From Rhizobiales bacterium 62-17 (GTDB taxonomy: Bacteria > Pseudomonadota > Alphaproteobacteria > Rhizobiales > Beijerinckiaceae), in NCBI GenBank assembly GCA_001898965.1, contig MKVW01000004.1:672180-736179 (forward strand): a stretch of 64,000 bases of DNA, written 5' to 3'. Shown one piece after another: positions 50,670 through 59,830 of this stretch; within the stretch, counting starts at the first letter, position 1; every line of letters starts with the position of its first letter. The notes beneath the pieces were generated by a model. The model saw only the letters and a list, made by a program, of their open reading frames with translations. It had not been told where the DNA came from and did no database searches. The translations under genes and the position numbers were made by a program.

Positions 50670-51405
50670 TGAACTGAGGATCCGACAAGGAAGCAAGGGA
50701 ACGCGGGCGCGGCACGCGCACGTCGAGCACTTCGCGAACAGCGCCGGGGCGCGGCGTCATGACGATGATGCGATCGGCAAGCAGAACCGCCTCGGGGATG
50801 GAATGGGTGATGAACAGCACCGTCTTGGGTTTTTCAGCCCAAATGCGCATGAGTTCGAAACTCATCTCATCGCGCGTCAGGGCATCGAGCGCCGAGAATG
50901 GTTCGTCCATCAGCAGAATATCCGGATCAAGCAGCAGCGCTCGGGCAATCGCCACGCGCTGCTGCATGCCGCCGGACAATTGATCGATCCCCGCGCCCGC
51001 GAAGGCGCTAAGTTCGACCAGATCGAGCAATTCCCGCGCCCGCGTCTTCTCCGCCTCGGTGACACGCCCATATTTATGGCGCATCGGAAAGGTGACGTTG
51101 TCGAGCACGTTGTACCAAGGCAACAAGGTTGGCCGTTGAAACACGATGCCGATTTCGTCGCGCGGCTCCGTCACTTTCATGCCGAAGATTTCGACGCTGC
51201 CGCCGGTCGGAAACACCAGCCCGGCCAGCAGGCGCAGCAAGGTCGACTTGCCGCAGCCCGAAGGCCCAAGCACCGCGACGAATTCATGCCGGCCGATGTC
51301 GAACGAGAGATTGTCGAGCGCCCGCACCCGGCCGCCATCGTCGCGGGTGAAATCCTGCACCACATTGCGAAAGCGGATGACGGGTTCGTCCATCGCACCC
51401 ATCAT
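50617..51405 (-). CDS. ABC transporter ATP-binding protein (NitT/TauT type)
   Basis: 262 residues. Walker [11 protein letters not shown]-loop VFQRPTLLPWYNVLDNV, signature LSGGMQQR, Walker [13 protein letters not shown] and switch His in LFITHSIPEAVLLADR. PRPGAVREVLDVRVPRPR is characteristic of this subfamily. It starts 1 nt after the binding-protein stop and its last part overlaps the permease. It drives the importer of the leftward operon. Confidence 0.92.
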   Translation of the reverse strand: MMGAMDEPVIRFRNVVQDFTRDDGGRVRALDNLSFDIGRHEFVAVLGPSGCGKSTLLRLLAGLVFPTGGSVEIFGMKVTEPRDEIGIVFQRPTLLPWYNVLDNVTFPMRHKYGRVTEAEKTRARELLDLVELSAFAGAGIDQLSGGMQQRVAIARALLLDPDILLMDEPFSALDALTRDEMSFELMRIWAEKPKTVLFITHSIPEAVLLADRIIVMTPRPGAVREVLDVRVPRPRSLASLSDPQFNALANHIRASLFSRRAA

Positions 51406-51406
51406 C

Positions 51407-52411
51407 CTATTTGGGCAGAAACGAGCGGTTGAGGGTCTTTTCCGGATCGATCTTGTCGAGCGGAATGTTCTGCGACTTGGCGGTCCATTCCCAGGTCACG
51501 GCAACACGCTTGGCATCCAAGGCACCAAGCCCTTCGGCCTTGGTGATGGCATTGTCGAGCAAGGGCACGATGGTCAGGAACTGCTCCTCGACAAGCTTGG
51601 CGTCCATTTCCGGAAACTGCACCTTCATCGAGCGAGCGACATCCTTGGGATCGGCCAGCGCCATCTGCGCCGCTTTCAACCAGGCCTTGACGACCTTGCG
51701 CACCACCTCGGGCCGCTCCTTGATCGCCTTGTCGGACGCAAAGACCGAATAGCCATAACCATCATAGCCATATTCCGACCACGGCAGCATTTTCAGCTTC
51801 TTGCCGGTTTCGCCCAGCGCCCGCACGAAGGGCGGCGAAGCGGTGGTCCAATTGATGGTGGCATCGACCTGACCGGTGGCCAGCATCGGCACCAGCGCCG
51901 CCGGATCGACCTTGATCAAAGTGATCTTCTTTTCATCGATGCCATTGTTAGCGAGGATCAGCGGCCAGATGACGTTGGAGGAGGTGAAGGTCGCCGTCGC
52001 CACTTTCTTGCCGACGAGATCCTTCAACGAAGTCACGCCCGAGCCTTCGACCGTGAAGGTCGCGTCCGGCTGCACCGGAAAAGCACTGGCGACCACCGAA
52101 ACTGGCACCTCGCCCTGCGCCTTGGCCTGCAGGAACGCCGCCAAGCCACCGCTGCCGACATCGGCCGTGCCCGTCGCGATACGCGTCACCACTTCCGACG
52201 AGCCGCGCGCCGACTGGATCGTCACATCCAGCCCTTCGGCGGCGAACAGGCCTTTCTCCAAAGCATAGAAAGGAATGGCCTTGTCGCCGCCCGGCAGCCA
52301 GTCGTTCATATAGATGACCTTCTCGGCCGCATGCGCACCGGCGCCAGCGCCAAGAACGATCGTTGCCGCAACGAGATGGCGGCCAACAGCACGGATCACA
52401 GCCTGAAACAT
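51407..52411 (-). CDS. ABC transporter substrate-binding protein (NMT1/THI5 type)
   Basis: 334 residues from the ATG at 52411, preceded by AAAGGAG. A signal peptide (AVGRHLVAATIVLGAGAGAHA) leads to the NMT1/THI5-like fold: VIYMNDWLPGGDKAIPFYALEK, GLDVTIQSARGSSEVVTRIATG and LVGKKVATATFTSSNVIWPLIL. The DWLPGGDKAIPFYA segment resembles THI5-like receptors of pyrimidines and related aromatic nitrogen rings. It lies 62 nt after the VOC gene in the operon. Confidence 0.9.
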   Translation of the reverse strand: MFQAVIRAVGRHLVAATIVLGAGAGAHAAEKVIYMNDWLPGGDKAIPFYALEKGLFAAEGLDVTIQSARGSSEVVTRIATGTADVGSGGLAAFLQAKAQGEVPVSVVASAFPVQPDATFTVEGSGVTSLKDLVGKKVATATFTSSNVIWPLILANNGIDEKKITLIKVDPAALVPMLATGQVDATINWTTASPPFVRALGETGKKLKMLPWSEYGYDGYGYSVFASDKAIKERPEVVRKVVKAWLKAAQMALADPKDVARSMKVQFPEMDAKLVEEQFLTIVPLLDNAITKAEGLGALDAKRVAVTWEWTAKSQNIPLDKIDPEKTLNRSFLPK

Positions 52412-52473
52412 GGATGACTCCTTTGAAAGATTGAAAGCAACGCACATGCCAGCCCTCGTCGCGCGCGGCGCCG

Positions 52474-52938
52474 TCATGTGGTCACACGGAAAGGAAGCGC
52501 GCCGCTTTTCTCGATTTCGGTCCAGGGCGTACGCGGGCCGACGCGATGATTGACGCGGAAAATATTGCCTTCCGGATCTTCGAGAACCGTCTGGCGAGCG
52601 TTGTAATAGGTGTCGTAGGGCGGCTTGACGATACGCCCGCCTTGCTCGGTAACTTGCGCTGCGGTGGCATCGACGACCGCCGCATCGCCGACTTCGATGG
52701 TGAAATAGGCGCGCACCGGCGCGCGTCCCTCTCCCGCGCGATCGGCAATGCCAAGCAAGTCATAGGCTTGCGGCGCATTGAAGCCGAGCTCGACACCATG
52801 CGCATCGAGACAGCGATAAATCGGCGAACGGTGCGCCTCAATCTCGGCAAAGCCGAACAGATCAGCATAGAATGCCGCGAGACGATCCGGATCGCGCGCC
52901 AGAATGTTCACATAAGCGATACGCGGCGCGCCAGTCAT
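52474..52938 (-). CDS. VOC family protein (glyoxalase/dioxygenase superfamily)
   Basis: 154 residues. Its ATG overlaps the 2OG oxygenase stop by 4 nt (ATGA). The fold is a single VOC domain: IAYVNILARDPDRLAAFYADLF, IEAHRSPIYRCLDAHGVELGF, RAYFTIEVGDAAVV and TVLEDPEGNIFRVNHR. Whether it carries a complete metal site cannot be told; the usual first His is not obvious. In an operon with an oxygenase and importer, it may be a ring-cleaving or accessory enzyme. No substrate is assigned. Confidence 0.82.
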   Translation of the reverse strand: MTGAPRIAYVNILARDPDRLAAFYADLFGFAEIEAHRSPIYRCLDAHGVELGFNAPQAYDLLGIADRAGEGRAPVRAYFTIEVGDAAVVDATAAQVTEQGGRIVKPPYDTYYNARQTVLEDPEGNIFRVNHRVGPRTPWTEIEKSGALPFRVTT

Positions 52939-53942
52939 GACACCGCCTTCGGCGCATAGCCGTAGGAACGACGGAACATTTCCGCCGTATGTTCATAAGC
53001 CGTGCAGGCTTCAAAACGACGCGGATGCCCTGCCGTGATGCTGCCGGGCACAGCATCGATCACCGCATCCGGGCGCGGGCTGTAAAAGAACGGTGCCGAA
53101 TAGCGATCATGCCCGCTGCGGTTATTCTTCACCCGATGGAAGTTCGAGTTGTAGAGCCCGTTGGTCCAGCGGGCCATCAGATCGCCGAGATTGATGACAA
53201 AGGAGCCATCGATCGGCGGCGCTTCGATCCAATCGCCATCGGCATTGCGCACTTCGAGGCCGCCGGTCGCATCCTGCGCTAGGATGGTGACGCCGCCCCA
53301 ATCCGTATGGGCGCCAGCGCCGATCTGATTGAACAGCGCATTTTCGGGCTGCGGCGGATATTTGATCAGCCGTGCCGTGCCCGACGGCATATCGAAGAAT
53401 GAGCCAAACCAATTCGCCGGCAAATCGAGCGACAATGCCAGCAAAGCCAGCAGTCGATCGCCGAGCGAACGCATCTCTGCCCAATAGTCGATCATATGTG
53501 CGCGAAATTCCGGCAGCTCGTCCGGCCACTGATTGTGGCCGAAATTGCGGATGTGCTTGATCGCCCACGGATGATCGTCCGGTAGCTCCATGCCGCTGTA
53601 GAAACTCTCCTTGAGATCGGGCGGCGCTGCCTTCGCCTTGTCATCCTGGCTGTCGAGCACCTGACCGCCGACAGGTTCATAACCGGCCGTGGTCGGCGAC
53701 TTCTTCATATGAACAGCCATCTTCCGCTCGTGCGGCAGATCGAAGAAGGCCTTGGCGAATTGAAAATGACGCTCCATCAGCGCGGCGGGCACGCCATGTC
53801 CGGTGATGTAGAAGAAGCCCGTCTCGCGGCAGGCGCGATGAATGTCCCAGGCCACGGCTTGCGCGCCGGCTGCATCGGCGGCACGGGCGAGATCGATCAG
53901 AGGTATGGTTTTCGCGGCTTTCGGCGGTTCGTAGAGATGCAT
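52935..53942 (-). CDS. 2-oxoglutarate/Fe(II) oxygenase, isopenicillin-N-synthase-like
   Basis: 335 residues from the ATG at 53942. The N-terminal half is the IPNS-like region (IPLIDLARAADAAGAQAVAWD, ACRETGFFYITGHGVP). The iron site is complete: His and Asp in GAHTDWGGVTIL, and distal His in NSNFHRVKNN. RYSAPFF supplies the Arg/Ser that hold 2-oxoglutarate. These enzymes hydroxylate or ring-open small molecules. It heads the five-gene leftward operon and is divergent from a LysR regulator. Confidence 0.9.
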   Translation of the reverse strand: MHLYEPPKAAKTIPLIDLARAADAAGAQAVAWDIHRACRETGFFYITGHGVPAALMERHFQFAKAFFDLPHERKMAVHMKKSPTTAGYEPVGGQVLDSQDDKAKAAPPDLKESFYSGMELPDDHPWAIKHIRNFGHNQWPDELPEFRAHMIDYWAEMRSLGDRLLALLALSLDLPANWFGSFFDMPSGTARLIKYPPQPENALFNQIGAGAHTDWGGVTILAQDATGGLEVRNADGDWIEAPPIDGSFVINLGDLMARWTNGLYNSNFHRVKNNRSGHDRYSAPFFYSPRPDAVIDAVPGSITAGHPRRFEACTAYEHTAEMFRRSYGYAPKAVS

Positions 53943-54087
53943 GCGGTGTCCTGACGGCTGATGCCCGAAACACACCACGCTGCCGGATCAGCGCCCATCA
54001 GCGCCCGCCGTATGTCGCGATAACCTGCTGCTTATGCCGGCAATTCCAAAGCTTCTTCTTGGCAGCGAACAAGTCGCCTCCCGACTG

Positions 54088-54120
54088 GCATCGCAAATGC
54101 ATAACAATTCTAAACGATGC
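54088..54120. promoter_or_regulatory. Candidate LysR binding region in the divergent promoter
   Basis: GCATCG (54088-54093) and CGATGC (54115-54120) are inverted arms 21 nt apart, around an AT-rich centre (AAATGCATAACAATTCTAAA). They lie just before the LysR gene and upstream of the divergent oxygenase operon, the standard position of a LysR target. Confidence 0.3.
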
Positions 54121-54135
54121 ACGGGGATCCGGACC

Positions 54136-55161
54136 ATGAGCGTATTGGGACGACGAGAACTCGACATCCGCCTGCTGCGTGTATTGCAGCTTTTGCTGCA
54201 GGAACGCAGCGTTTCACGGGTTGCTGAACGGCTCGGCCAAAGCCAGCCGGCGGTCAGCGCCACCTTGCGCCAACTGCGCGAAATCATTGGCGATCAGCTT
54301 CTCGTGCGCAGTGGCAACAGCCTCGTGCCGACGGCCCGCGCTGTCGAAATCTCCGAGACGGTCGATGCCACGCTCGCCGGCTTCGATCAGATCGCCACCT
54401 GGCGCGACGAGATCCAGCCGGAGATCGCCCGCCGCCACGTGCGCATCGTCGCGTCGAATGGTCTGGCCGTGCTCTTTGTGCCCCGCCTGGTCGAACTGCT
54501 GCGAAAAGAGGCACCTGGCGTCGAACTGGAATTCTGTGGCGTGCCGATCGACGGCTCGCTGCCGAAGCGGCTCGAAAGCGGCGAAGTCGATCTCATCATC
54601 GGTAATTGGCCATCCCCGGCGGAAGACCTGCGCATCGCGCCTTTGATGGAAACCGACATCGTCTGCATGGCGCGCCCCTCCCATCCTTTGGCCAAACACA
54701 CGGCGCTCGATCTCGAATGCTACATGGAACAGGCCCATGTCTCGCCGACACCAACGGCGGTGATGCATTGGAGCCCGATCGACGGACGGCTGGCGCAGAT
54801 GCACCGGCAGCGCAATGTCGCCATTTCCGTCCCGGAATATTCGATGATCCCTTATGTGCTGTCGCGCGCCGATCTCTTGTTCACCACCGCCCGGCCCTTC
54901 GCCGAGCATCTTGCCTCCTTCATGCCGTTTTCCATTCTCGGCGCACCACCGGAGCTGGGTCGGATGAAATTCTATATGCTGTGGCACGAACGCGCCCATA
55001 ATTCGGCGTTCGAGCGCTGGCTGCGCGACATCGTACGCAAGGTTGCCGCCGAAATTCGCTCCATCGACACGCCGCCCGCGCTGCATAAGTCGCCAGTGAT
55101 GGCCCCCATAATGGCGCAGCAGATGGCCGCTCAAAGGAGCAAGGCCTTTACTCCCAGATGA
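54136..55161 (+). CDS. LysR family regulator
   Basis: 341 residues from the ATG at 54136. The winged helix is RELDIRLLRVLQLLLQERSVSR, VAERLGQSQPAVSATLRQLREI, and the effector domain begins ARRHVRIVASNGLAVLFVPRLV. The loop PYVLSRADLLFTTARPFAEHL matches the effector pocket of aromatic-acid-responsive LTTRs. It is divergent from the 2OG-oxygenase/ABC operon and 58 nt upstream of the first Rieske gene on its own strand, so it may control both. Confidence 0.92.
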   Translation: MSVLGRRELDIRLLRVLQLLLQERSVSRVAERLGQSQPAVSATLRQLREIIGDQLLVRSGNSLVPTARAVEISETVDATLAGFDQIATWRDEIQPEIARRHVRIVASNGLAVLFVPRLVELLRKEAPGVELEFCGVPIDGSLPKRLESGEVDLIIGNWPSPAEDLRIAPLMETDIVCMARPSHPLAKHTALDLECYMEQAHVSPTPTAVMHWSPIDGRLAQMHRQRNVAISVPEYSMIPYVLSRADLLFTTARPFAEHLASFMPFSILGAPPELGRMKFYMLWHERAHNSAFERWLRDIVRKVAAEIRSIDTPPALHKSPVMAPIMAQQMAAQRSKAFTPR

Positions 55162-55219
55162 AGGCTGCGACCGCCCATCGGCATGGGCGGATCAGCGGCA
55201 TGAAGCTGGAGCCGACCCT

Positions 55220-56233
55220 ATGCTGGTGACGAAACAGAATGTCTTTCGCAAGTTCTGGTATGCGACCGTTTCGGTCGAATCGCTGAAGGACGGCCCGAAG
55301 CCCTTCGTTCTCTTGAACGAAAAGCTGGTTCTCTTCCTCGACGCCGAAGGCAAGGCCGGCTGCCTGGAAGATCGCTGCTGCCATCGCACCGCCAAACTGT
55401 CGAAAGGCTGGATGAAGAACGGCAATCTCGTCTGTGGCTATCACGGCTGGGAATATGACCGCGACGGCAAGCTCGTCACCATCCCGCAGTTTCCGCCAGA
55501 CCAGGCTTTGCCCGACTGCAAGGTGAAAAACTATCGCACCACTGAGCGCTACGGCTATGTCTGGGTGGCGCTGGAGGAACCGCTACAGCCGATTCCTGAA
55601 TTCGAGGAAGAAGGCATGCCGGGCTGGCGCCGTATTCACCAATTCTACGACATCTGGCAGACCTCTTCGCTACGCCTGATGGAAAATTCCTTCGACAATT
55701 CCCACTTTGCCTTCGTCCACAAAGGCACGTTCGGCGACATCAACCAGCCGAAACCCGAGAAATACGAAATCACCGAAAAGGATTGGGGCTTTGAGGCGGA
55801 GACCATCGTCACCGTGGTCAATCCGCCCAATGCCGAACGCATCACCGGTACGCGCGATCCCTACACCAAACGGCATATGCGCAATCGCTGGTTCGTGCCC
55901 TTCTCGCGCCGCCTCGACATGGAATATCCGTCCGGCCTGCGCCATATCATCATGAACTGCGCCACGCCGATCGACGACAAATCCATTCAAGTCGTGCAGA
56001 TTCTCTTCCGCAACGACGACGAAGCGAGCTGCTCGACCCAGGAATTGATCGATTGGGATGCGGCCATTTTGGTCGAGGACCGCGAAATCCTCGAATCGAC
56101 GTCGCCCGATGCCATCGTCGACATGAGCCGGCGTCTTGAAATGCACATGCCGTCCGACCGACCGGGCATGATCATGCGCCGTCGCTTGCTCGATCTGATG
56201 AAGCAACATGGCGAGGAAGAGATCCCCGCCTAA
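55220..56233 (+). CDS. Rieske [2Fe-2S] aromatic oxygenase, alpha subunit (first copy)
   Basis: 337 residues. The Rieske motif is complete: C-x-H in EDRCCHRTAKLSKG and C-x2-H in GNLVCGYHGWEYD. The mononuclear Fe site shows NSFDNSHFAFVH, with two His, in the catalytic domain. It is of the short, single-subunit type seen in vanillate O-demethylase and related monooxygenases. It needs an external ferredoxin/reductase, which is not in the window. It follows the LysR gene by 58 nt and is followed by a strong terminator. Confidence 0.92.
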   Translation: MLVTKQNVFRKFWYATVSVESLKDGPKPFVLLNEKLVLFLDAEGKAGCLEDRCCHRTAKLSKGWMKNGNLVCGYHGWEYDRDGKLVTIPQFPPDQALPDCKVKNYRTTERYGYVWVALEEPLQPIPEFEEEGMPGWRRIHQFYDIWQTSSLRLMENSFDNSHFAFVHKGTFGDINQPKPEKYEITEKDWGFEAETIVTVVNPPNAERITGTRDPYTKRHMRNRWFVPFSRRLDMEYPSGLRHIIMNCATPIDDKSIQVVQILFRNDDEASCSTQELIDWDAAILVEDREILESTSPDAIVDMSRRLEMHMPSDRPGMIMRRRLLDLMKQHGEEEIPA

Positions 56234-56249
56234 GCGGATCACGGAAACA

Positions 56250-56279
56250 AAAAAGGCGGGGCCGCGACCCCGCCTTTTT
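56250..56279. terminator. Bidirectional terminator between Rieske and TauD-like genes
   Basis: GGCGGGG (56255-56261) pairs with CCCCGCC (56268-56274) around CCGCGA. A-rich bases precede it and TTTTT follows, so the hairpin can terminate transcription from both convergent genes. Confidence 0.9.
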
Positions 56280-56296
56280 AGTGTCTTCGCTCCGGT

Positions 56297-57184
56297 TCAA
56301 TGGTGCTGCAGCGCCGCCTCGACATCGGAGGTCACCGCCGCCGCCGCGAACGGCCGCATCCAGGTGCGATAGACGAGGCGGATATATTTCTCCTCGTCAT
56401 AAGGTGTGGCGCGGTGCAGCGTGCCGACGTCGTTCCAGATCAGACAGTCGCCTGCCCGCCATTTATGGGCATAGACGAACTGCGGCTGGGTACAGTGCTC
56501 CATAAGCTCATTCACCAGCGCCCAACTCTCTTCCTCCTCCATCCCCTCAACGCGCTTGGTCGAGCCATTGGTGATGAAGAACGATTTACGTCCGTCCACG
56601 TCGCTTTTCACCACGATCGGATGGATCACATCCTGCATCTCCGCCATCTCCTCGGGCGAGAGCACGCTGCGGCTGTATTTCTGAATGAGATGCGCGCGAT
56701 TGTGAACGATGCTCAGCTTCTCAAGTTCAGCTTGCCGTTCTTCCGGCAAGGCGTCAAAAGCCGCCGCCGCGTCAGCGAGGAGCGTATCCGAGCCTTCCGG
56801 CGGGCATTCGACGCCATAAAGCATGGTACGCAGACCAAGCGTCTGATAGGTCGTCCCGTCCGTGTGCCAATTGCGCCCCGCATCGCGCACACCGATCAGC
56901 TTCCCATCGACCATCTTGTTGGACAGGATCGAGATACCCGGAAAATCCGGGTGCGGCCCCGTATAGTTTTGCGGGCTCACCCGTCCCAGACGGCTGGAAA
57001 CGTCCACGACCTGTTTCGGGCTAAGGTTTTGGCCACGCACGACGACCACCGCATAACGACGGCACAGCTCATCGAAAGCCAGCAATTCCTCTTCGCTCGC
57101 CGTCGGCAGATCGAGATCGAGAATCTCGACCGCAAATCCGTCCTTCAGCCATTGCGTCTTCAGGTCCGGTATAACCGCAGCCAT
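56297..57184 (-). CDS. TauD/TfdA family 2-oxoglutarate oxygenase
   Basis: 295 residues from the ATG at 57184, with GGAGGCAGCG upstream. The iron motif is WHTDGTTYQ (HxD) with a distal His in WNDVGTLHRATPYDEE. VVVVRGQNLSPKQVVDVSSRLG and NGSTKRVEGMEEEES are family stretches. These enzymes use 2-oxoglutarate, Fe(II) and O2 to hydroxylate sulfonates, phenoxy-acids or similar carboxylates, often with loss of a side group. It lies between the two Rieske genes, transcribed leftward. Confidence 0.9.
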   Translation of the reverse strand: MAAVIPDLKTQWLKDGFAVEILDLDLPTASEEELLAFDELCRRYAVVVVRGQNLSPKQVVDVSSRLGRVSPQNYTGPHPDFPGISILSNKMVDGKLIGVRDAGRNWHTDGTTYQTLGLRTMLYGVECPPEGSDTLLADAAAAFDALPEERQAELEKLSIVHNRAHLIQKYSRSVLSPEEMAEMQDVIHPIVVKSDVDGRKSFFITNGSTKRVEGMEEEESWALVNELMEHCTQPQFVYAHKWRAGDCLIWNDVGTLHRATPYDEEKYIRLVYRTWMRPFAAAAVTSDVEAALQHH

Positions 57185-57699
57185 CGCTGCCTCCTTTCCA
57201 AGCGGGATCAAGCTCCCATCGGCAGGCCTCTCGGCAGCCCCATCGACGAGCTAGGCTCATCGTCGCCGCGCCTTCTTTGGCATCATGAGCGCGCCCGGTG
57301 TCCCCTCCCATGAGGCGAGGTTTATAGCTCGCATAAGATGTCGATTATTGACTGGCTTGTTCGAAGCGAGATTCGGCATTTCCGCGCCTTTCTGGGCGCG
57401 TCATGACAGCGCCATGTCGACTTGCAGTACGTGCCCTTCAATCAAGACGTATTTCACCGCTCGGTACAGATTTCGACCGAATAATTTCGGTGCCGGCCTT
57501 GCCCGCTTTCTGGGCTGATCGATCAGAACTCGCATGCAGCGCGCGCAACTAGCCGCATTGCTGAGCACCATCAGCACCAACATTCATCCCATGAGATCAA
57601 GCTTATGAAGCCCATAAAGCTGCGATTATTGGCGCTTCTCTTGCTTGCGTGAATGATGCGGAACGTTCGTCGCTCACGACCCCCTTTCAGTCGAGGTGC
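57185..57699. other. Divergent intergenic region between TauD-like and second Rieske genes
   Basis: This 515-nt stretch holds the promoters for both sides. Short frames exist on both strands but none has a good SD or a recognisable product. I see no RNA gene or clear repeat. A small reading frame on the right strand at 57338 (22 codons) is unsupported. Confidence 0.5.
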
Positions 57700-58728
57700 A
57701 TGATGTTGATGACGCAGGAACCGATGCTGAGGCGCTTCTGGCATTGCCTGTTTCCCGTTTCCGATCTCACCGAAAAACCACGCGCCTTTCGTCTTCTCGG
57801 CGAAGACATCGTCGTCTGGAAAGACCTCGACGGCAAACCCCATGCGGTTCAAGACCGCTGTCCGCATCGAACGGCCAAACTCTCACTTGGCACCCTCGAC
57901 AACGGCCATATCGTCTGCCCCTACCACGGCTGGGCGTTCGACGGCGACGGCGCCTGCAAACTCATCCCTCAGGAAACCACCGTGCGCCAGCGCGCCATCC
58001 ACGTGCGTGCCTATCATTGCGCGGAACGTTATGGGCAGGTCTGGGTCTGTCTCGACGAGCCGGCCTTCGATATTCCTCTCATCGAGCCTTATCGCAGGCC
58101 GGGCTTCCGCCAGGTCTTCGAATTCTCGGAGGATTGGGCCTGCACGCCATTGCGCATTATGGAGAACGAGTTCGACGCTGCGCATCTCTCCTTCGTTCAC
58201 GCGACGAGCTTCGGCAGCACCGACCCGATCCCCAATCTGCCCAGTATCGAAATTCTCGACGATGGCTTTATCGCCCGCAGCCGCCCGGCCGTGCGCAATC
58301 CGGAAGGACAACGCGTCGCCCTGCACACGACCGAAGATACGACCTTCCGCATGACCACCGGCCGCTATTACGTGCCGTTCTTCCGTGTCACCGAGATCGC
58401 TTATCCGAACGGTTTGAAAAACATCCTCGTGACGGCATTGACACCCATCGATGACCGCAACACGCGGTTCAATCAGTTTGTTCTCCGCAACGACACGGAA
58501 GAGGAGGTCAGCACCGAACAGGTGATCGCCTTCGACCGCATGGTGACCCTGGAAGACAAGGCCATTCTCGAATCGACCGACCCAGACGTTCCCTTCGATA
58601 ACTCCGAAGGCGAGGAAGAACATATGGCGAGCGACCGGCCCGGCCTCTTGATGCGCAAGCTGGTCCGCTCGGTCTGCGACGATCTACGCAAATCCGCCAC
58701 CAAGGAAACCGAACTTGCGGGCGCCTGA
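57700..58728 (+). CDS. Rieske [2Fe-2S] aromatic oxygenase, alpha subunit (second copy)
   Basis: 342 residues from the ATG at 57700 (GAGGTG upstream; a second ATG at 57709 is possible). Rieske motif: CPHRTAKLSLG and CPYHGWAFDGDG, with both Cys and His pairs present. The catalytic domain has MENEFDAAHLSFVHATSFG, the two-His Fe site. It is distantly alike the first copy, and both are of the single-subunit monooxygenase type. It starts a rightward operon with two binding proteins, an ATPase and a permease. Its 3' end was copied in the local duplication downstream. Confidence 0.92.
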   Translation: MMLMTQEPMLRRFWHCLFPVSDLTEKPRAFRLLGEDIVVWKDLDGKPHAVQDRCPHRTAKLSLGTLDNGHIVCPYHGWAFDGDGACKLIPQETTVRQRAIHVRAYHCAERYGQVWVCLDEPAFDIPLIEPYRRPGFRQVFEFSEDWACTPLRIMENEFDAAHLSFVHATSFGSTDPIPNLPSIEILDDGFIARSRPAVRNPEGQRVALHTTEDTTFRMTTGRYYVPFFRVTEIAYPNGLKNILVTALTPIDDRNTRFNQFVLRNDTEEEVSTEQVIAFDRMVTLEDKAILESTDPDVPFDNSEGEEEHMASDRPGLLMRKLVRSVCDDLRKSATKETELAGA

Positions 58729-59830
58729 GCGCCAAAAGGAGCGAGCGATGACAAGCTTGTTGACGAGGCGCGGCGCACTCCTGGGCGGAGCCGGGATTAT
58801 CGCCGCGCCATGGGTCGCCCGAGGGCAGGAAGCACTGCCGAAAGTGCGTTTCACCGCCGGCTGGTCGTTCCAGGGCGGGCAGTCCTACATGCTGCGGGCC
58901 GCTCATGCGGGCTATTTCAAGGATGCCGGCGTCGATGTCTCGATCTCGCGCGGCTTCGGCTCCGGCCGCCTGCCGGTCGACATCGCTGGCGGCGTGTTCG
59001 ATCTCGGCGCCGGCGAAATGAGTGCGACGCTGAAATTCATGGCCGAGAACCCGGATTCCGATCTCGTCATCGTCGCTATTCTGGAAGACACAAACCAGGT
59101 GGCGATGACGGTGCTTGCCGATGGACCGATCAAGAAACCGAAGGATATCGAAGGCAACACATTGGCGGCGCCTGAATCCGATGTCGGCCGGCAGCTTTTC
59201 CCGGCCTATGCCAAATTCGCCGGTATCGATGCGAGCAAGATCACCTGGGTTTCCGTGGCACCGGAGCTACGCGAACCGATGCTGGTGCAAAAGCGCGCCA
59301 CGGGCGTCACCGGCAATGCCTCAAGCACGGCGCTGAGCCTGAAGCGCATCGGCATCGATCTGCCGCAGCAGCGCATTTTCTTCTATCGCGATGCAGGGCT
59401 CGATCTGTACTCGAACTGCTATGTCGCCTCGCGCAAATTCGCCGAGCGCAATCCACAAGCCCTGAAGGCCGCTCTCGCCGGCCTGTTCCGCGCCTATGTG
59501 GAATTCTACCGCGACCCGGCTGACTCGCTGAAAGTGCTCGCCACAGCCGAACCGTTGACCGATCTCAAGATCGAAAGCGAGCGTGTCGCCTTCCTCAAGC
59601 AGATCCTACCGCTCGGCAAAGGCATGAAGGAGAAAGGCATTTCAGCCGTCGATCCGGAACGGCTCAGCCTCTGCGTCACCACCATCGAGGAAGCCTATGG
59701 CCTGCCGAAGCGGCTGTCGGCGGAGCGCGTCTATACGGACGCTTATCTGCCGCCCACTGCGCAGCGCATGATTTGACGGACGAAGAAACCGAACTTGCAG
59801 GCGCTTGGCGCCGGAAAGAGTGAGAGATGA
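58701..59830 (+). repeat. Tandem duplication unit (left copy and junction) including Rieske 3' end
   Basis: The bases before the first binding protein (58701-58747) encode the end of the Rieske gene (KETELAGA, stop) followed by an SD. A diverged copy of the same stretch lies between the two binding proteins, at about 59780-59826, including AAACCGAACTTGC. There it has no coding role. This is a fossil duplication junction: a unit of about 1.08 kb was copied in tandem. Confidence 0.75.
58748..59776 (+). CDS. ABC substrate-binding protein (NMT1/THI5-like), first tandem copy
   Basis: 342 residues from the ATG at 58748, preceded by AAAAGGAG. LLTRRGALLGGAGIIAAP is a Tat-type signal. The fold is RFTAGWSFQGGQSYMLRAAHAG, FGSGRLPVDIAGGVFDLGAG, ILEDTNQVAMTVLAD and VAPELREPMLVQKRATG. 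The second copy has the same length and is about four fifths identical by eye, without gaps. Both copies precede a single ATPase and permease, so they may give the importer a choice of ligand. The Rieske stop is 19 nt upstream. Confidence 0.92.
   Translation: MTSLLTRRGALLGGAGIIAAPWVARGQEALPKVRFTAGWSFQGGQSYMLRAAHAGYFKDAGVDVSISRGFGSGRLPVDIAGGVFDLGAGEMSATLKFMAENPDSDLVIVAILEDTNQVAMTVLADGPIKKPKDIEGNTLAAPESDVGRQLFPAYAKFAGIDASKITWVSVAPELREPMLVQKRATGVTGNASSTALSLKRIGIDLPQQRIFFYRDAGLDLYSNCYVASRKFAERNPQALKAALAGLFRAYVEFYRDPADSLKVLATAEPLTDLKIESERVAFLKQILPLGKGMKEKGISAVDPERLSLCVTTIEEAYGLPKRLSAERVYTDAYLPPTAQRMI

Noticed and set aside
57185-57699. Short open frames in the divergent intergenic region
   Set aside because: No SD, no recognisable product, and no support from neighbours.
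57700-58728. Second Rieske gene as a recent duplicate of the first
   Set aside because: Only the cluster motifs and general layout match. The overall similarity looks distant, unlike the tandem binding proteins.
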